DNA of 5,432 bases from Clostridia bacterium (lineage in GTDB: Bacteria > Bacillota > Clostridia > Oscillospirales > Acutalibacteraceae). Both the position numbers and the translations under genes were made by a program. The DNA lies in assembly GCA_017387165.1 (NCBI GenBank), contig JAFOFS010000077.1, positions 1 through 5,432 of the forward strand, in the 5' to 3' direction. Position 1 is the first letter of the stretch. Each line of letters begins with the position of its first letter. The notes below the pieces were generated by a model. The model ran no database searches and was not told the DNA's origin. It worked only from the letters and a program-made list of their open reading frames with translations. Of the stretch, positions 1-5,223 are shown piece after piece.

Positions 1-74
1 AGCACCTTGTTGTAGCCTTGGTAGACCCAGAATTCTTCCCAGAATACCTCGAGTCTTCTGTCAAAATTTCCCAT
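1..74 (-). CDS. Start of a probable amino-acid ABC transporter permease (partial, runs off the left edge)
   Basis: Only the first 24 codons lie in the window. The ATG (plus positions 72-74, read on the minus strand) is preceded by GAGGAA at 80-85, with 5 nt between them, so the start is well supported. The peptide begins MGNFDRRLEVFWEEF and continues with a WVYQGYNKV stretch. Short amphipathic leaders of this kind, with an aromatic/basic patch before the first membrane helix, are common in HisM/GlnP-type permeases. It lies 62 bp downstream of the substrate-binding protein gene on the same strand, the usual position for the importer's membrane subunit. The function is inferred mostly from this position, because no transmembrane segment or EAA loop is visible. 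Another transporter subunit, such as an ATPase, is less likely because no Walker-type lead-in is seen. Confidence 0.55.
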   Translation of the reverse strand, partial: MGNFDRRLEVFWEEFWVYQGYNKV

Positions 75-91
75 ATTTGTTCCTCACAAAC

Positions 92-121
92 CAATACCTC
101 ACCGTTGCCGGTGAGGTATTG
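92..121 (-). promoter_or_regulatory. Intercistronic 13-bp hairpin with GCAA tetraloop
   Basis: Positions 92-104 and 109-121 are perfect inverted complements (13 bp). On the minus-strand transcript the four-base loop reads GCAA, a GNRA-type tetraloop. The hairpin lies between the substrate-binding protein stop codon and the ribosome binding site of the next gene. No U-run follows, so it does not look like an intrinsic terminator. Hairpins here commonly protect the upstream message from 3' exonucleases, giving more binding protein than permease. That role is inferred. Confidence 0.7.
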
Positions 122-136
122 ACGTCGTTGTTACGA

Positions 137-1003
137 TCAGATCAGCGCGTTGATCTTTTCGGTGATGCAGGCAGCCGGGCCGGCATCGATGATGACGAAG
201 TTGATGTTGCCGTTGAGCATATCCTGAACAGCCAGCGAGCCGTTCTTGTAGCCGACGGTGGTCACCGGGAAGCCGTCAAAGCCCCAATCCGCATCACCCT
301 CGCTGTACAGCTGACCGGTGGTGCCGTTCTGAACGCCGACCTTGGTGTTCTTGTCAAGGTTCTTCAGAACAGCTTCGATATCGGCAGCCGACTTGCAGTT
401 GGCAAAGGTGGTGTCGTTGCTCTTGACGATGATGCGCTGGGAAGCGGTGTAGTAGTCCTCCGAGAAGGTCACGTGCTCCTCACGCTCCTCGCTGACGGTC
501 AGACCCGCCATCGCGATGTCGCATTTGCCCTGACCGACCGCCAGGCAGACGGAATCAAAATCCATGTGCTTGATAACCAGTTCTTTGCCCAGTTCGGCCG
601 CCAGCAGCGCCGCGATCTCCATATCCACGCCGAGGTACTTATCGCCCTTGGTGTACTCGAACGGCTCGAATTCCGCGTTGGTCGCGACGACCAGCTGATC
701 CTTGCTCGCATCCTCCGCCGCAGAGGTGACCAGCGTCGGCTCACCGTTGCCGCCGAAATACTTGCCCATGATGGACTCCAACGTGCCGTTGTCCTTGATC
801 TTCTTGATGAACGTATTGACCTGCGCCAGCAGCTCCGGCTGGTTCTTGTCCACGCCGAACGCGTACTTCTCTTCGGTCAGATCGTACTCCAGCACCTTCG
901 CAGTGACCTTCTCCGGCTTGTCGCCGCCCTGGTTCGTCGGTGCGCAGGCCGCCACGGCCAGCATCAGCGAAACCGCCAACAGAATTGCCAAAAACTTTTT
1001 CAT
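137..1003 (-). CDS. Amino-acid ABC transporter substrate-binding lipoprotein, circularly permuted SBP_bac_3 fold
   Basis: This 288-residue protein would capture a polar amino acid outside the membrane and deliver it to an ABC permease. Residues 1-20 are a lipoprotein signal peptide with lipobox VAAC, the Cys at 20 being the lipid anchor. The ATG is preceded by GGAGGA (1011-1016) at 7 nt. Residues 103-288 match the family body: VVATNAEFEPFEY (105-117), the MDFD segment (147-150), AMAGLTVSEER (164-174), SEDYY (181-185), VGVQNGTTG (222-230) and VIIDAG (270-275). By family analogy Arg174 would bind the ligand alpha-carboxylate and Asp273 its amino group. The oddity is that the usual C-terminal part (TEEKYAFGVDKNQPELL, then a helix and GKYFG; residues about 36-84) comes before the body, and the protein stops at residue 288 without it. 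Residues 85-102 are a polar linker. The frame is intact, so this is not a frameshift. Ligand specificity is not determinable; arginine or a related amino acid is a guess from the upstream site. Confidence 0.93.
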   Translation of the reverse strand: MKKFLAILLAVSLMLAVAACAPTNQGGDKPEKVTAKVLEYDLTEEKYAFGVDKNQPELLAQVNTFIKKIKDNGTLESIMGKYFGGNGEPTLVTSAAEDASKDQLVVATNAEFEPFEYTKGDKYLGVDMEIAALLAAELGKELVIKHMDFDSVCLAVGQGKCDIAMAGLTVSEEREEHVTFSEDYYTASQRIIVKSNDTTFANCKSAADIEAVLKNLDKNTKVGVQNGTTGQLYSEGDADWGFDGFPVTTVGYKNGSLAVQDMLNGNINFVIIDAGPAACITEKINALI

Positions 1004-1049
1004 TGTATTTTCCTCCTATACAGATTATATATGATTTGGCTGTATGGGC

Positions 1050-1079
1050 ATTATAACGCCGCTCACCCGTAAAATGCAA
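1050..1079 (-). promoter_or_regulatory. Sigma-A-type promoter for the substrate-binding protein operon
   Basis: On the minus strand a TTGCAT -35 box (plus 1074-1079) and a perfect TATAAT -10 box (plus 1050-1055) are 18 nt apart. The predicted start gives a leader of about 40 nt ending in GGAGGA, too short for a riboswitch or T-box. A second TATAAT closer to the gene (plus 1024-1029) has no matching -35 box and is less likely. Confidence 0.65.
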
Positions 1080-1115
1080 GCGTTTTTTGAAATTTCGTTA
1101 AAATAACCCGTAAAA
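1065..1115. repeat. Direct repeat ACCCGTAAAA in the divergent promoter region
   Basis: ACCCGTAAAA occurs at 1065-1074 and 1106-1115, 41 bp apart. The first copy lies in the spacer/-35 area of the binding-protein promoter and the second about 27 bp upstream of it. The spacing is close to four helical turns, so it may be a paired regulator site. Chance is not excluded. Confidence 0.35.
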
Positions 1116-1117
1116 CC

Positions 1118-1131
1118 TGTATATTTATGCA
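1118..1131. promoter_or_regulatory. ARG-box-like palindrome (possible ArgR/AhrC site)
   Basis: TGTATATTTATGCA fits TGNAT-WWWW-ATNCA, the same 14-bp architecture as the ArgR/AhrC ARG box (TGAAT-N4-ATTCA). It lies about 40 bp upstream of the -35 box of the amino-acid transporter promoter. A second TTTATGCAT (1154-1162) repeats part of it exactly 30 bp away, and AAAATGCAAG (1071-1080) carries a further ATGCA half-site over the -35 box. The match in form is visible; binding by ArgR is inferred. Confidence 0.4.
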
Positions 1132-1235
1132 TATTTCCCCGTTTCCCCACCTGTTTATGCATTTCTTGACCGCTCTCATCCAAACTGAATTTTTTAAAAT
1201 TTTATGAATTTATACTACCATTTTCAAATTCGGGG

Positions 1236-1264
1236 TTGAAAGTTGCGGGAAAATAGCGTACAAT
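1236..1264 (+). promoter_or_regulatory. Sigma-A promoter of the LCP gene
   Basis: TTGAAA (1236-1241) and TACAAT (1259-1264) are separated by exactly 17 nt. The stretch upstream (about 1188-1230) is very AT-rich and could act as an UP element. The predicted start near 1271 gives a leader of about 22 nt containing AAAGGAGG (1277-1284), 8 nt before the ATG. Confidence 0.8.
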
Positions 1265-1292
1265 AAGGTTCGTATGAAAGGAGGCGACCGCG

Positions 1293-2438
1293 ATGGCAGA
1301 TGCAGGTGATCTGCGGATGAACGATCAGCCGCGTGGGGACGGCAAAACCGCCCGTCACGGCAAAAAGCCGCAAAAACAAGTGCCGCTCGGCGGCGCGAAT
1401 AAAAAGAAGCGCAGGCGCATCGCGCTCGGCTCGGTGTTGGCCTCGCTCGGCGTCATCTGTCTGGCAATTGCGATCGTCGGCAACACCATGCTCGACCGCT
1501 TCGGCTCGTCGCTGGATAACGCCACCTTTATCGAAAACGACGTGCTGCCGCCCGATTATTCCGGCTATCAAGAGGACGAGGTAGTGGATTACGCCCCCGA
1601 GGATCTCAGCACGCTGGAGGTACGCGGAAACAACGACTACGTCACCAACTATCTGTTGATCGGTGTGGATTCCCGCGACGGCGAACGCGCCCGTTCGGAT
1701 ACCAACATCATCATGTCCATCAACGACAAGACCAAGACCATCAAGCTGGTGTCCATCCTGCGTGATACGTGGGTGTACAATCCCGGTCTCGGCGGATACG
1801 ACCGCATCAATTCGGCGTATCTGTACGCCGGCTTCGACGGTCTGCTCAGCACGGTGGAATCCAACTTCTGTCTGGATATCGACCAAGCGGTAACGGTGGA
1901 TTTCCACGGCTTCGAGGCGGCCATCGACGCGCTCGGCGGCATTGACGTCGAGGTGGACGAGGACGGCGTCAGCTGGATCCCGAAGGAAAACCCCGGCAAC
2001 CCCGACAGCTTTGCCAAGGATTTTTACGGCAACCAGATCCGTGAGCCGATCGGCTACGAGGCAGGTACTTATCATCTGGCCGGTTTCCAGGCACTGGCGT
2101 TCTGCCGCGTGCGTTACGCCTACGTGGACAGCGATATTTCCCGTCAACGCAATCAGCGTCGCGTCATCTCGGGGTTGATCGAAACGGCGGTGAAAAACCC
2201 CGGCAAGATCTTCAACGTGCTGGATGCGGTGCTCGGGGACGTCACCCTCTACCGCGTCAGCAAGGGCGAGATCCTCTCCTATGTGGACAACGCCACCAAG
2301 TATCTCGGCTACAAAATCGAAATGGACTACGAGTTCCTGTATCAAAATATGACCACGGCAGGCGGCGCAATGGTGCTGACCTTGCCCAACCACGAGCAGC
2401 AGCTGATGGATCTGCACGAATATCTGTACGGTGAATAA
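1293..2438 (+). CDS. LytR-CpsA-Psr (LCP) family cell-wall glycopolymer ligase
   Basis: LCP enzymes move undecaprenyl-linked glycopolymers (teichoic acid, capsule or similar) onto peptidoglycan at the outer face of the membrane. This 381-residue protein has the usual layout: a basic cytoplasmic tail (residues 1-43, with KKKRRR at 37-42), one membrane helix (about 44-64), an extracellular spacer, then the LCP domain (about 118-300). Visible family motifs are LLIGVDSRDGERARSDTNII (121-140), KLVSILRDTWV (151-161), YDRINSAY (169-176), AIDALGGIDVEVD (210-222), LAGFQALAFCRVRY (262-275) and DSDISRQRNQRR (279-290). Asp136, Arg157, Arg171, Arg272, Arg274, Arg286 and Gln288 are candidates for pyrophosphate and metal binding by family analogy. 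Length is normal and no extra C-terminal domain is seen. The start is fixed by AAAGGAGG at 8 nt; a downstream ATG at 1317 lacks such a site. The gene is monocistronic, with its own promoter and terminator. The polymer handled cannot be told. Confidence 0.96.
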   Translation: MADAGDLRMNDQPRGDGKTARHGKKPQKQVPLGGANKKKRRRIALGSVLASLGVICLAIAIVGNTMLDRFGSSLDNATFIENDVLPPDYSGYQEDEVVDYAPEDLSTLEVRGNNDYVTNYLLIGVDSRDGERARSDTNIIMSINDKTKTIKLVSILRDTWVYNPGLGGYDRINSAYLYAGFDGLLSTVESNFCLDIDQAVTVDFHGFEAAIDALGGIDVEVDEDGVSWIPKENPGNPDSFAKDFYGNQIREPIGYEAGTYHLAGFQALAFCRVRYAYVDSDISRQRNQRRVISGLIETAVKNPGKIFNVLDAVLGDVTLYRVSKGEILSYVDNATKYLGYKIEMDYEFLYQNMTTAGGAMVLTLPNHEQQLMDLHEYLYGE

Positions 2439-2441
2439 CAA

Positions 2442-2478
2442 AAAAAAAGATGTGCGACGGTGTCGCACATCTTTTTTT
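2442..2478. terminator. Bidirectional rho-independent terminator between the LCP and tetR genes
   Basis: A 10-bp GC-containing stem (2449-2458 with 2462-2471; GATGTGCGAC) with a 3-nt GGT loop is flanked by seven A (2442-2448) and seven T (2472-2478), so each strand ends in a U-run. It lies 3 nt after the LCP stop codon and 11 nt after the end of the convergent tetR-type gene, and should stop transcription from both sides. Confidence 0.93.
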
Positions 2479-2489
2479 GCTTATTGAAT

Positions 2490-3056
2490 TTACGCGCGTG
2501 CGCCGTAGAGGGCGATGCCGTCCGCCACCAGACGGTGGGTGTACTCCGCCATCTTTTCGGGGGAATCCTTCTGTCCGCCGGTCACCCAGCCCTCCAGCAT
2601 ATGCAGGCTGCCGCCGAAAATAAAGGCGAACAGGTACTCCGTTTCCTGCGGCGTCAGTTCGGGAAACAGCACCTTCCAATCGGAGAGTGAGCGAGCCTTG
2701 ATGATCTTCGCCGCGCGGCGGAAGAAGCCGGAATCGCCGTAGGCCCCCATCAGCACGGCGGCCATCTCCGCCTCCTCCGCAAAAAAGCGGTAGCAGGGCA
2801 GCAGCATGGAAAACGGGCGTTCCCGCGTACCCATCGGCGCCTCGCGGACTGCGGCGGTCAGGCGGTCAAGCAGCTCCTGCTCCACCGTTTCCAGCATATC
2901 AAAGACGTTCTTATAATGCAGGTAAAAGGTTCCGCGACTGATCTCCACTTTGTCGGCGAGCTCGCAAACGGTGATGTCCTGCACGCTTTTAACCTTCAAC
3001 AATTCAATCAGCGCCTCTCGCAGTTGCTTGCGGGTACGCGCCACACGACGATCCAT
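2490..3056 (-). CDS. TetR/AcrR-family transcriptional repressor
   Basis: This is a 188-residue DNA-binding regulator. The N-terminal helix-turn-helix (about residues 8-55) carries the TetR signature: RTRKQLREALIELL, then DITVCELADKVEISRGTFYLHYKN (28-50, recognition helix RGTFYLHY). The remainder is an all-helical ligand-binding/dimerisation region with aromatic and Met-rich stretches, such as LLPCYRFFAEEAEMAAVLMG (85-104). The RVARTRK opening and RGTFYLHY wording resemble the DhaS-type subgroup common in Firmicutes. The ATG at plus 3056 is preferred over that at 3062 because the Shine-Dalgarno touches the latter directly. A palindrome over its own -10 box suggests autorepression. The gene is convergent to the LCP gene and divergent from the XRE-nuclease operon. 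Its inducer and other targets are unknown; that operon is the nearest candidate. Confidence 0.93.
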   Translation of the reverse strand: MDRRVARTRKQLREALIELLKVKSVQDITVCELADKVEISRGTFYLHYKNVFDMLETVEQELLDRLTAAVREAPMGTRERPFSMLLPCYRFFAEEAEMAAVLMGAYGDSGFFRRAAKIIKARSLSDWKVLFPELTPQETEYLFAFIFGGSLHMLEGWVTGGQKDSPEKMAEYTHRLVADGIALYGARA

Positions 3057-3062
3057 ACGCAT

Positions 3063-3069
3063 CCTCCTT
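3063..3069 (-). promoter_or_regulatory. Ribosome binding site deciding the tetR-type start
   Basis: The minus strand reads AAGGAGG immediately followed by ATG (plus 3060-3062), CGT and a second ATG (plus 3054-3056). Zero spacing disfavours the first ATG and the 6-nt spacing favours the second, so the protein most likely begins MDRRVARTRK. Confidence 0.7.
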
Positions 3070-3079
3070 GACCCTTTTT

Positions 3080-3092
3080 TGACATTATGTCA
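3080..3092. promoter_or_regulatory. Perfect palindrome over the tetR -10 box, probable TetR operator
   Basis: TGACATTATGTCA is a perfect inverted repeat (6-bp arms around one central base). The tetR-type gene's -10 box (plus 3084-3089) lies wholly inside it, so a bound dimer would block the promoter. Identity as the operator of this repressor is inferred from position and symmetry. Confidence 0.6.
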
Positions 3093-3112
3093 CATATCGA
3101 ACAAAAAGTCAA
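3084..3112 (-). promoter_or_regulatory. Sigma-A promoter of the tetR-type gene
   Basis: On the minus strand TTGACT (plus 3107-3112) and CATAAT (plus 3084-3089) are 17 nt apart. The predicted start lies about 20 nt before the chosen ATG. Confidence 0.75.
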
Positions 3113-3120
3113 GTTTTGTT
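3100..3120. repeat. Inverted repeat AACAAAA/TTTTGTT flanking the tetR -35 box
   Basis: AACAAAA (3100-3106) and TTTTGTT (3114-3120) form 7-bp arms around 7 bp that contain the tetR -35 box. Its centre is 24 bp from that of the 3080-3092 palindrome. A half-site-like ACAAAAG recurs in the spacer of the rightward promoter (near 3156). It could be a second operator for TetR or the site of the XRE regulator. The arms are AT-only apart from one pair, so chance is possible. Confidence 0.35.
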
Positions 3121-3144
3121 GAATGAAAAAAATGTCGGAAACAG

Positions 3145-3173
3145 TTGCGTTATAGACAAAAGTATGGTAAAAT
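3145..3173 (+). promoter_or_regulatory. Extended -10 promoter of the XRE-nuclease operon
   Basis: TTGCGT (3145-3150) and TAAAAT (3168-3173) are 17 nt apart, and a TG at 3165-3166 forms an extended -10 (TGGTAAAAT). The predicted start near 3180 gives a leader of under 20 nt with GAGGTG (3187-3192) before the ATG at 3198. Confidence 0.65.
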
Positions 3174-3197
3174 AAATGTGTAAAGCGAGGTGTAGAT

Positions 3198-3719
3198 ATG
3201 AACAACCTGAAGGTCATCCGCCGTCTGTACGGTGCGACGCAGGACGAAGTGGCGCTGTCCATCGGCGTCAGCCGCGTCACCATCGCGAAATGGGAGGGAG
3301 AATTCTCCTCTCCGACCGATTCGCACCTGAAGAAGATGGCGGTTTTTTACGGCATTGACACGCCGTATTTTTTTGAAATTCCGTTGGACGACGAGTGTCG
3401 CCGCACGCTGAAAGAAAACGGGCAGATCGCCCGTGAGGAGCGCCGTCGCGACGGTCGCAAGCGTCGGGATATCGACGATCTGGCGGTGCTGATGGCGCCG
3501 GTCACCTTTGACGATGCGATGGGGCAATATCAGCTGGCGCTCAAGCTGCTGACCGCCCACGCGGTGGAAGGCACCATCGGCGATCTGCGCACCATCTGCG
3601 ATCTGCACGATCGGATGGGCAACGTGCTGCACAATATGCTGGAGCAGCGTCTGGCGGAGGAGGATGCCGCCGCGCAGAACAAGGGCATTCCGTTGTTTGA
3701 GTTGTTGGACGGTGAATAA
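3198..3719 (+). CDS. XRE-family helix-turn-helix regulator, first gene of a three-gene operon
   Basis: This is a 173-residue protein. Residues 3-59 form a Cro/cI-type HTH: LKVIRRLYGATQDEVALSIG, then VSRVTIAKWEGEFSSPTDSHL (recognition helix around SRVTIAKWE, 25-33) and KKMAVFYGIDTPYFFE. Residues 64-92 are strongly charged (ECRRTLKENGQIAREERRRD, then GRKRR) and link to a helical part (93-155) that may mediate oligomerisation. No known effector domain, peptidase motif or membrane segment is seen there. Its start is supported by GAGGTG at a suitable distance. The next gene begins 1 nt after its stop codon, so the two are probably translationally coupled. It likely controls its own operon, an inference from the usual behaviour of first-gene XRE proteins. 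The C-terminal part is unrecognised. Confidence 0.88.
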   Translation: MNNLKVIRRLYGATQDEVALSIGVSRVTIAKWEGEFSSPTDSHLKKMAVFYGIDTPYFFEIPLDDECRRTLKENGQIAREERRRDGRKRRDIDDLAVLMAPVTFDDAMGQYQLALKLLTAHAVEGTIGDLRTICDLHDRMGNVLHNMLEQRLAEEDAAAQNKGIPLFELLDGE

Positions 3720-3720
3720 G

Positions 3721-4110
3721 ATGGAATGGATGATCTGTGTTGACGACAACAACGGCGTTTGCTTCAACGAGCGCCGTCAGAGCCGCGACCGCGTGGTGAC
3801 CGCCGATATGGCGGAAACGGCGGTTGGGCGGCTGGTGATGACCCCCTACACCGCCAAGCTGTTTGCGGAATACGAGGGGCGTTTCACCGTTATGGACGAT
3901 CTGTCGGCGGCCGCCGACGGGGATACCTGCGTGTGGGAATTTCCTCCGCCCGAGGGTCTTTTGCCCGATCGGGTGGTCGTCTACCGTTGGAACCGTCTGT
4001 ACCCTGCAGACGGTCATTTTGCGGTGCCGGCAGGGATGACGCTGCAGCATCGCACCGATTTCCCGGGAAATTCCCACGAAACCATCACAAAGGAGATTTG
4101 GACTCGATGA
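3721..4110 (+). CDS. Uncharacterised 129-residue conserved-looking protein
   Basis: Function is not recognised. The chosen ATG lies 1 nt after the XRE stop. The frame is open 57 nt further upstream, but that part overlaps the XRE gene and lacks a good ribosome binding site. The protein has no signal peptide or membrane helix and is probably cytoplasmic. Blocks that read like conserved motifs are CVDDNNGVCFNERRQSRDR (6-24), MTPYTAKLF (40-48), VVVYRWNRLYPAD (85-97) and FPGNSHETITKE (114-125). I recall similar short Clostridia proteins with FN-RRQSRDR and YRWNR-YPAD motifs, some carrying a ribonuclease Z label in automatic annotation. The metallo-beta-lactamase HxHxDH motif is absent here, so that name is unsupported. 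The Arg/Asp-rich RRQSRDR block and the ordered NSHE motif hint at an enzyme or nucleotide-binding protein. Its stop overlaps the nuclease start (ATGA), implying related roles. Confidence 0.85.
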   Translation: MEWMICVDDNNGVCFNERRQSRDRVVTADMAETAVGRLVMTPYTAKLFAEYEGRFTVMDDLSAAADGDTCVWEFPPPEGLLPDRVVVYRWNRLYPADGHFAVPAGMTLQHRTDFPGNSHETITKEIWTR

Positions 4111-5204
4111 ACAAGAAATGGACAGCGCTGCTTGCGCTTTTGCTGACGGCGGCGATCCTGCTTTGCGGCTGCGGCGATCTGCCGGCGGCCGATAACGGCG
4201 GAGAGAGCAAGCCGACCTCGTCGGCTACCACCACCTCCGGCAGCAAGGACGCCACCACGACACTTGGTCCGCAGGATGACGACCCCGACCGTGAAAAGAG
4301 CACCACGACCACCGGCAGTGGTACGCAGGGCGGCTCATCCACCACGGCGCAGGGTCAGCAGGGGGGCAACACGCAAAGCACCTCCTCGACCAAAAAGACC
4401 ACCACGACGACCACCACCAAAACCGCTTACACCGAGGGCAACTACCCCGAATTCGACGGCACCAACTATTGGATCAAGCTCGCAAGCGAGCCGTCCTTCA
4501 CCGACGCCGAAAAGGCGACTACCAAGTCCTTCGAACGCTACAGTGAACTGGATTCGCTCGGTCGCGCACGGGTGGCGTTCGCCTGCATCGGCAAGGATCT
4601 GATGCCGACCGAAGACCGCGGTTCGCTTTCCCACAAGCCGACCGGCTGGTGGCAGGCATCTTACGACATCATCCCCGGCGGCTATCTCTACCACCGTTGC
4701 CACCTCATCGGCTGGCAGCTGACCGGCGAAAACGACAACGAGAAAAACCTCATCACCGGCACCAAGGAACTCAACAACCCGACCATGCTGTCGTTTGAGA
4801 ATATGGTGGCCGACTACATCAAGGAAACCAACAACCACGTGCTGTACCGCGTCACCCCCATCTACGAGGGCAACGACCTCGTTGCCAAGTGGGTGCGGAT
4901 GGAGGCCTGGTCGGTGGAAGACGAAGGAGACGGCATCTGCTTTGACGTGCTGCTGTTCAACGCGCAGGCAGGCATCACCATCGACTACTCCAACGGCCGC
5001 AGCTCGCTGACCGGTCAGCAGACGGTGACCACCACGACCAAAGCCGGCACCATCTACGTGCTGAATATCAGCTCCAAAAAGATTCATCTGGAAACTTGTA
5101 CCCACGCCAAAAAAATCAGCGCCGCCAACCGCGGTGAGTCCACCAAGAGCATCGCCGAGTTGGAGGACGAAGGCTACCAATGCTGCCAAGTCTGCTTAAG
5201 GTGA
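4107..5204 (+). CDS. Secreted DNA/RNA non-specific endonuclease lipoprotein with C-terminal Cys/His (Ada-like) domain
   Basis: This 365-residue protein would degrade nucleic acid at the cell surface. Residues 1-22 are a signal peptide; LCGC (19-22) offers Cys22 as the likely lipid anchor. Residues 35-106 are a Thr/Ser/Gly-rich linker ending in a run of Thr, probably a wall-spanning stalk. The nuclease domain (about 110-295) carries GGYLYHRCHLIGWQLTGEN (191-209) and NEKNLITGT (211-219), equivalent to the DRGH and metal-binding Asn motifs of the EndA/NucA beta-beta-alpha-metal fold. His199 would be the general base and Asn214 a metal ligand; the Asp and Gly of DRGH are His196 and Cys198 here. 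Further family blocks are NHVLYRVTPIYEGNDLVA (243-260) and GICFDVLLFNAQ (276-287). After a second Thr stretch, residues 314-365 (IYVLN, KIHLETCTH, GYQCCQVC) resemble the Ada-type metal-binding module common at the ends of Firmicute surface proteins. AAAGGAG (4089-4095) precedes the ATG, which overlaps the upstream stop by 4 nt. It may serve DNA scavenging, biofilm or defence. Confidence 0.94.
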   Translation: MNKKWTALLALLLTAAILLCGCGDLPAADNGGESKPTSSATTTSGSKDATTTLGPQDDDPDREKSTTTTGSGTQGGSSTTAQGQQGGNTQSTSSTKKTTTTTTTKTAYTEGNYPEFDGTNYWIKLASEPSFTDAEKATTKSFERYSELDSLGRARVAFACIGKDLMPTEDRGSLSHKPTGWWQASYDIIPGGYLYHRCHLIGWQLTGENDNEKNLITGTKELNNPTMLSFENMVADYIKETNNHVLYRVTPIYEGNDLVAKWVRMEAWSVEDEGDGICFDVLLFNAQAGITIDYSNGRSSLTGQQTVTTTTKAGTIYVLNISSKKIHLETCTHAKKISAANRGESTKSIAELEDEGYQCCQVCLR

Positions 5205-5223
5205 CGCGAATAATCCGAACCTG

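Noticed and set aside
1004..1049. A riboswitch or T-box leader before the amino-acid transporter operon
   Set aside because: The leader from the predicted start site is only about 40 nt and shows no terminator or conserved leader motif.
77..1072. A 331-codon open frame on the plus strand opposite the substrate-binding protein
   Set aside because: It is antisense to a gene with clear family motifs, has no ribosome binding site, and its product is a low-complexity Val/Leu/Arg/Asp-rich sequence typical of a shadow frame.
1166..1216. A second rightward promoter using TTGACC (1166-1171)
   Set aside because: The nearest -10-like sequences are 23 nt (TAAAAT) and 39 nt (TATACT) away, outside the workable spacing. 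The TTGAAA-N17-TACAAT pair is much better.
1224..2468. A 414-codon open frame on the minus strand opposite the LCP gene
   Set aside because: It runs across the terminator and the LCP promoter region, lacks family motifs, and is explained by GC-rich codon use of the LCP gene.
3759..4106. An upstream extension of the nuclease frame by 116 codons
   Set aside because: It would overlap nearly all of the 129-residue gene and bury the signal peptide. The ATG at 4107 has its own ribosome binding site and begins a typical lipoprotein signal.
4201..4425. A DNA tandem repeat in the ACC-rich part of the nuclease gene
   Set aside because: The ACC/ACG codons encode a Thr-rich linker but are irregularly spaced, with no repeating unit above the codon level, so this is protein composition rather than a repeat array.
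4335..5189. A 284-codon open frame on the minus strand opposite the nuclease gene
   Set aside because: It has no start signals and a Val/Gly/Ala/Asp-rich composition, and lies opposite a convincing nuclease reading frame.
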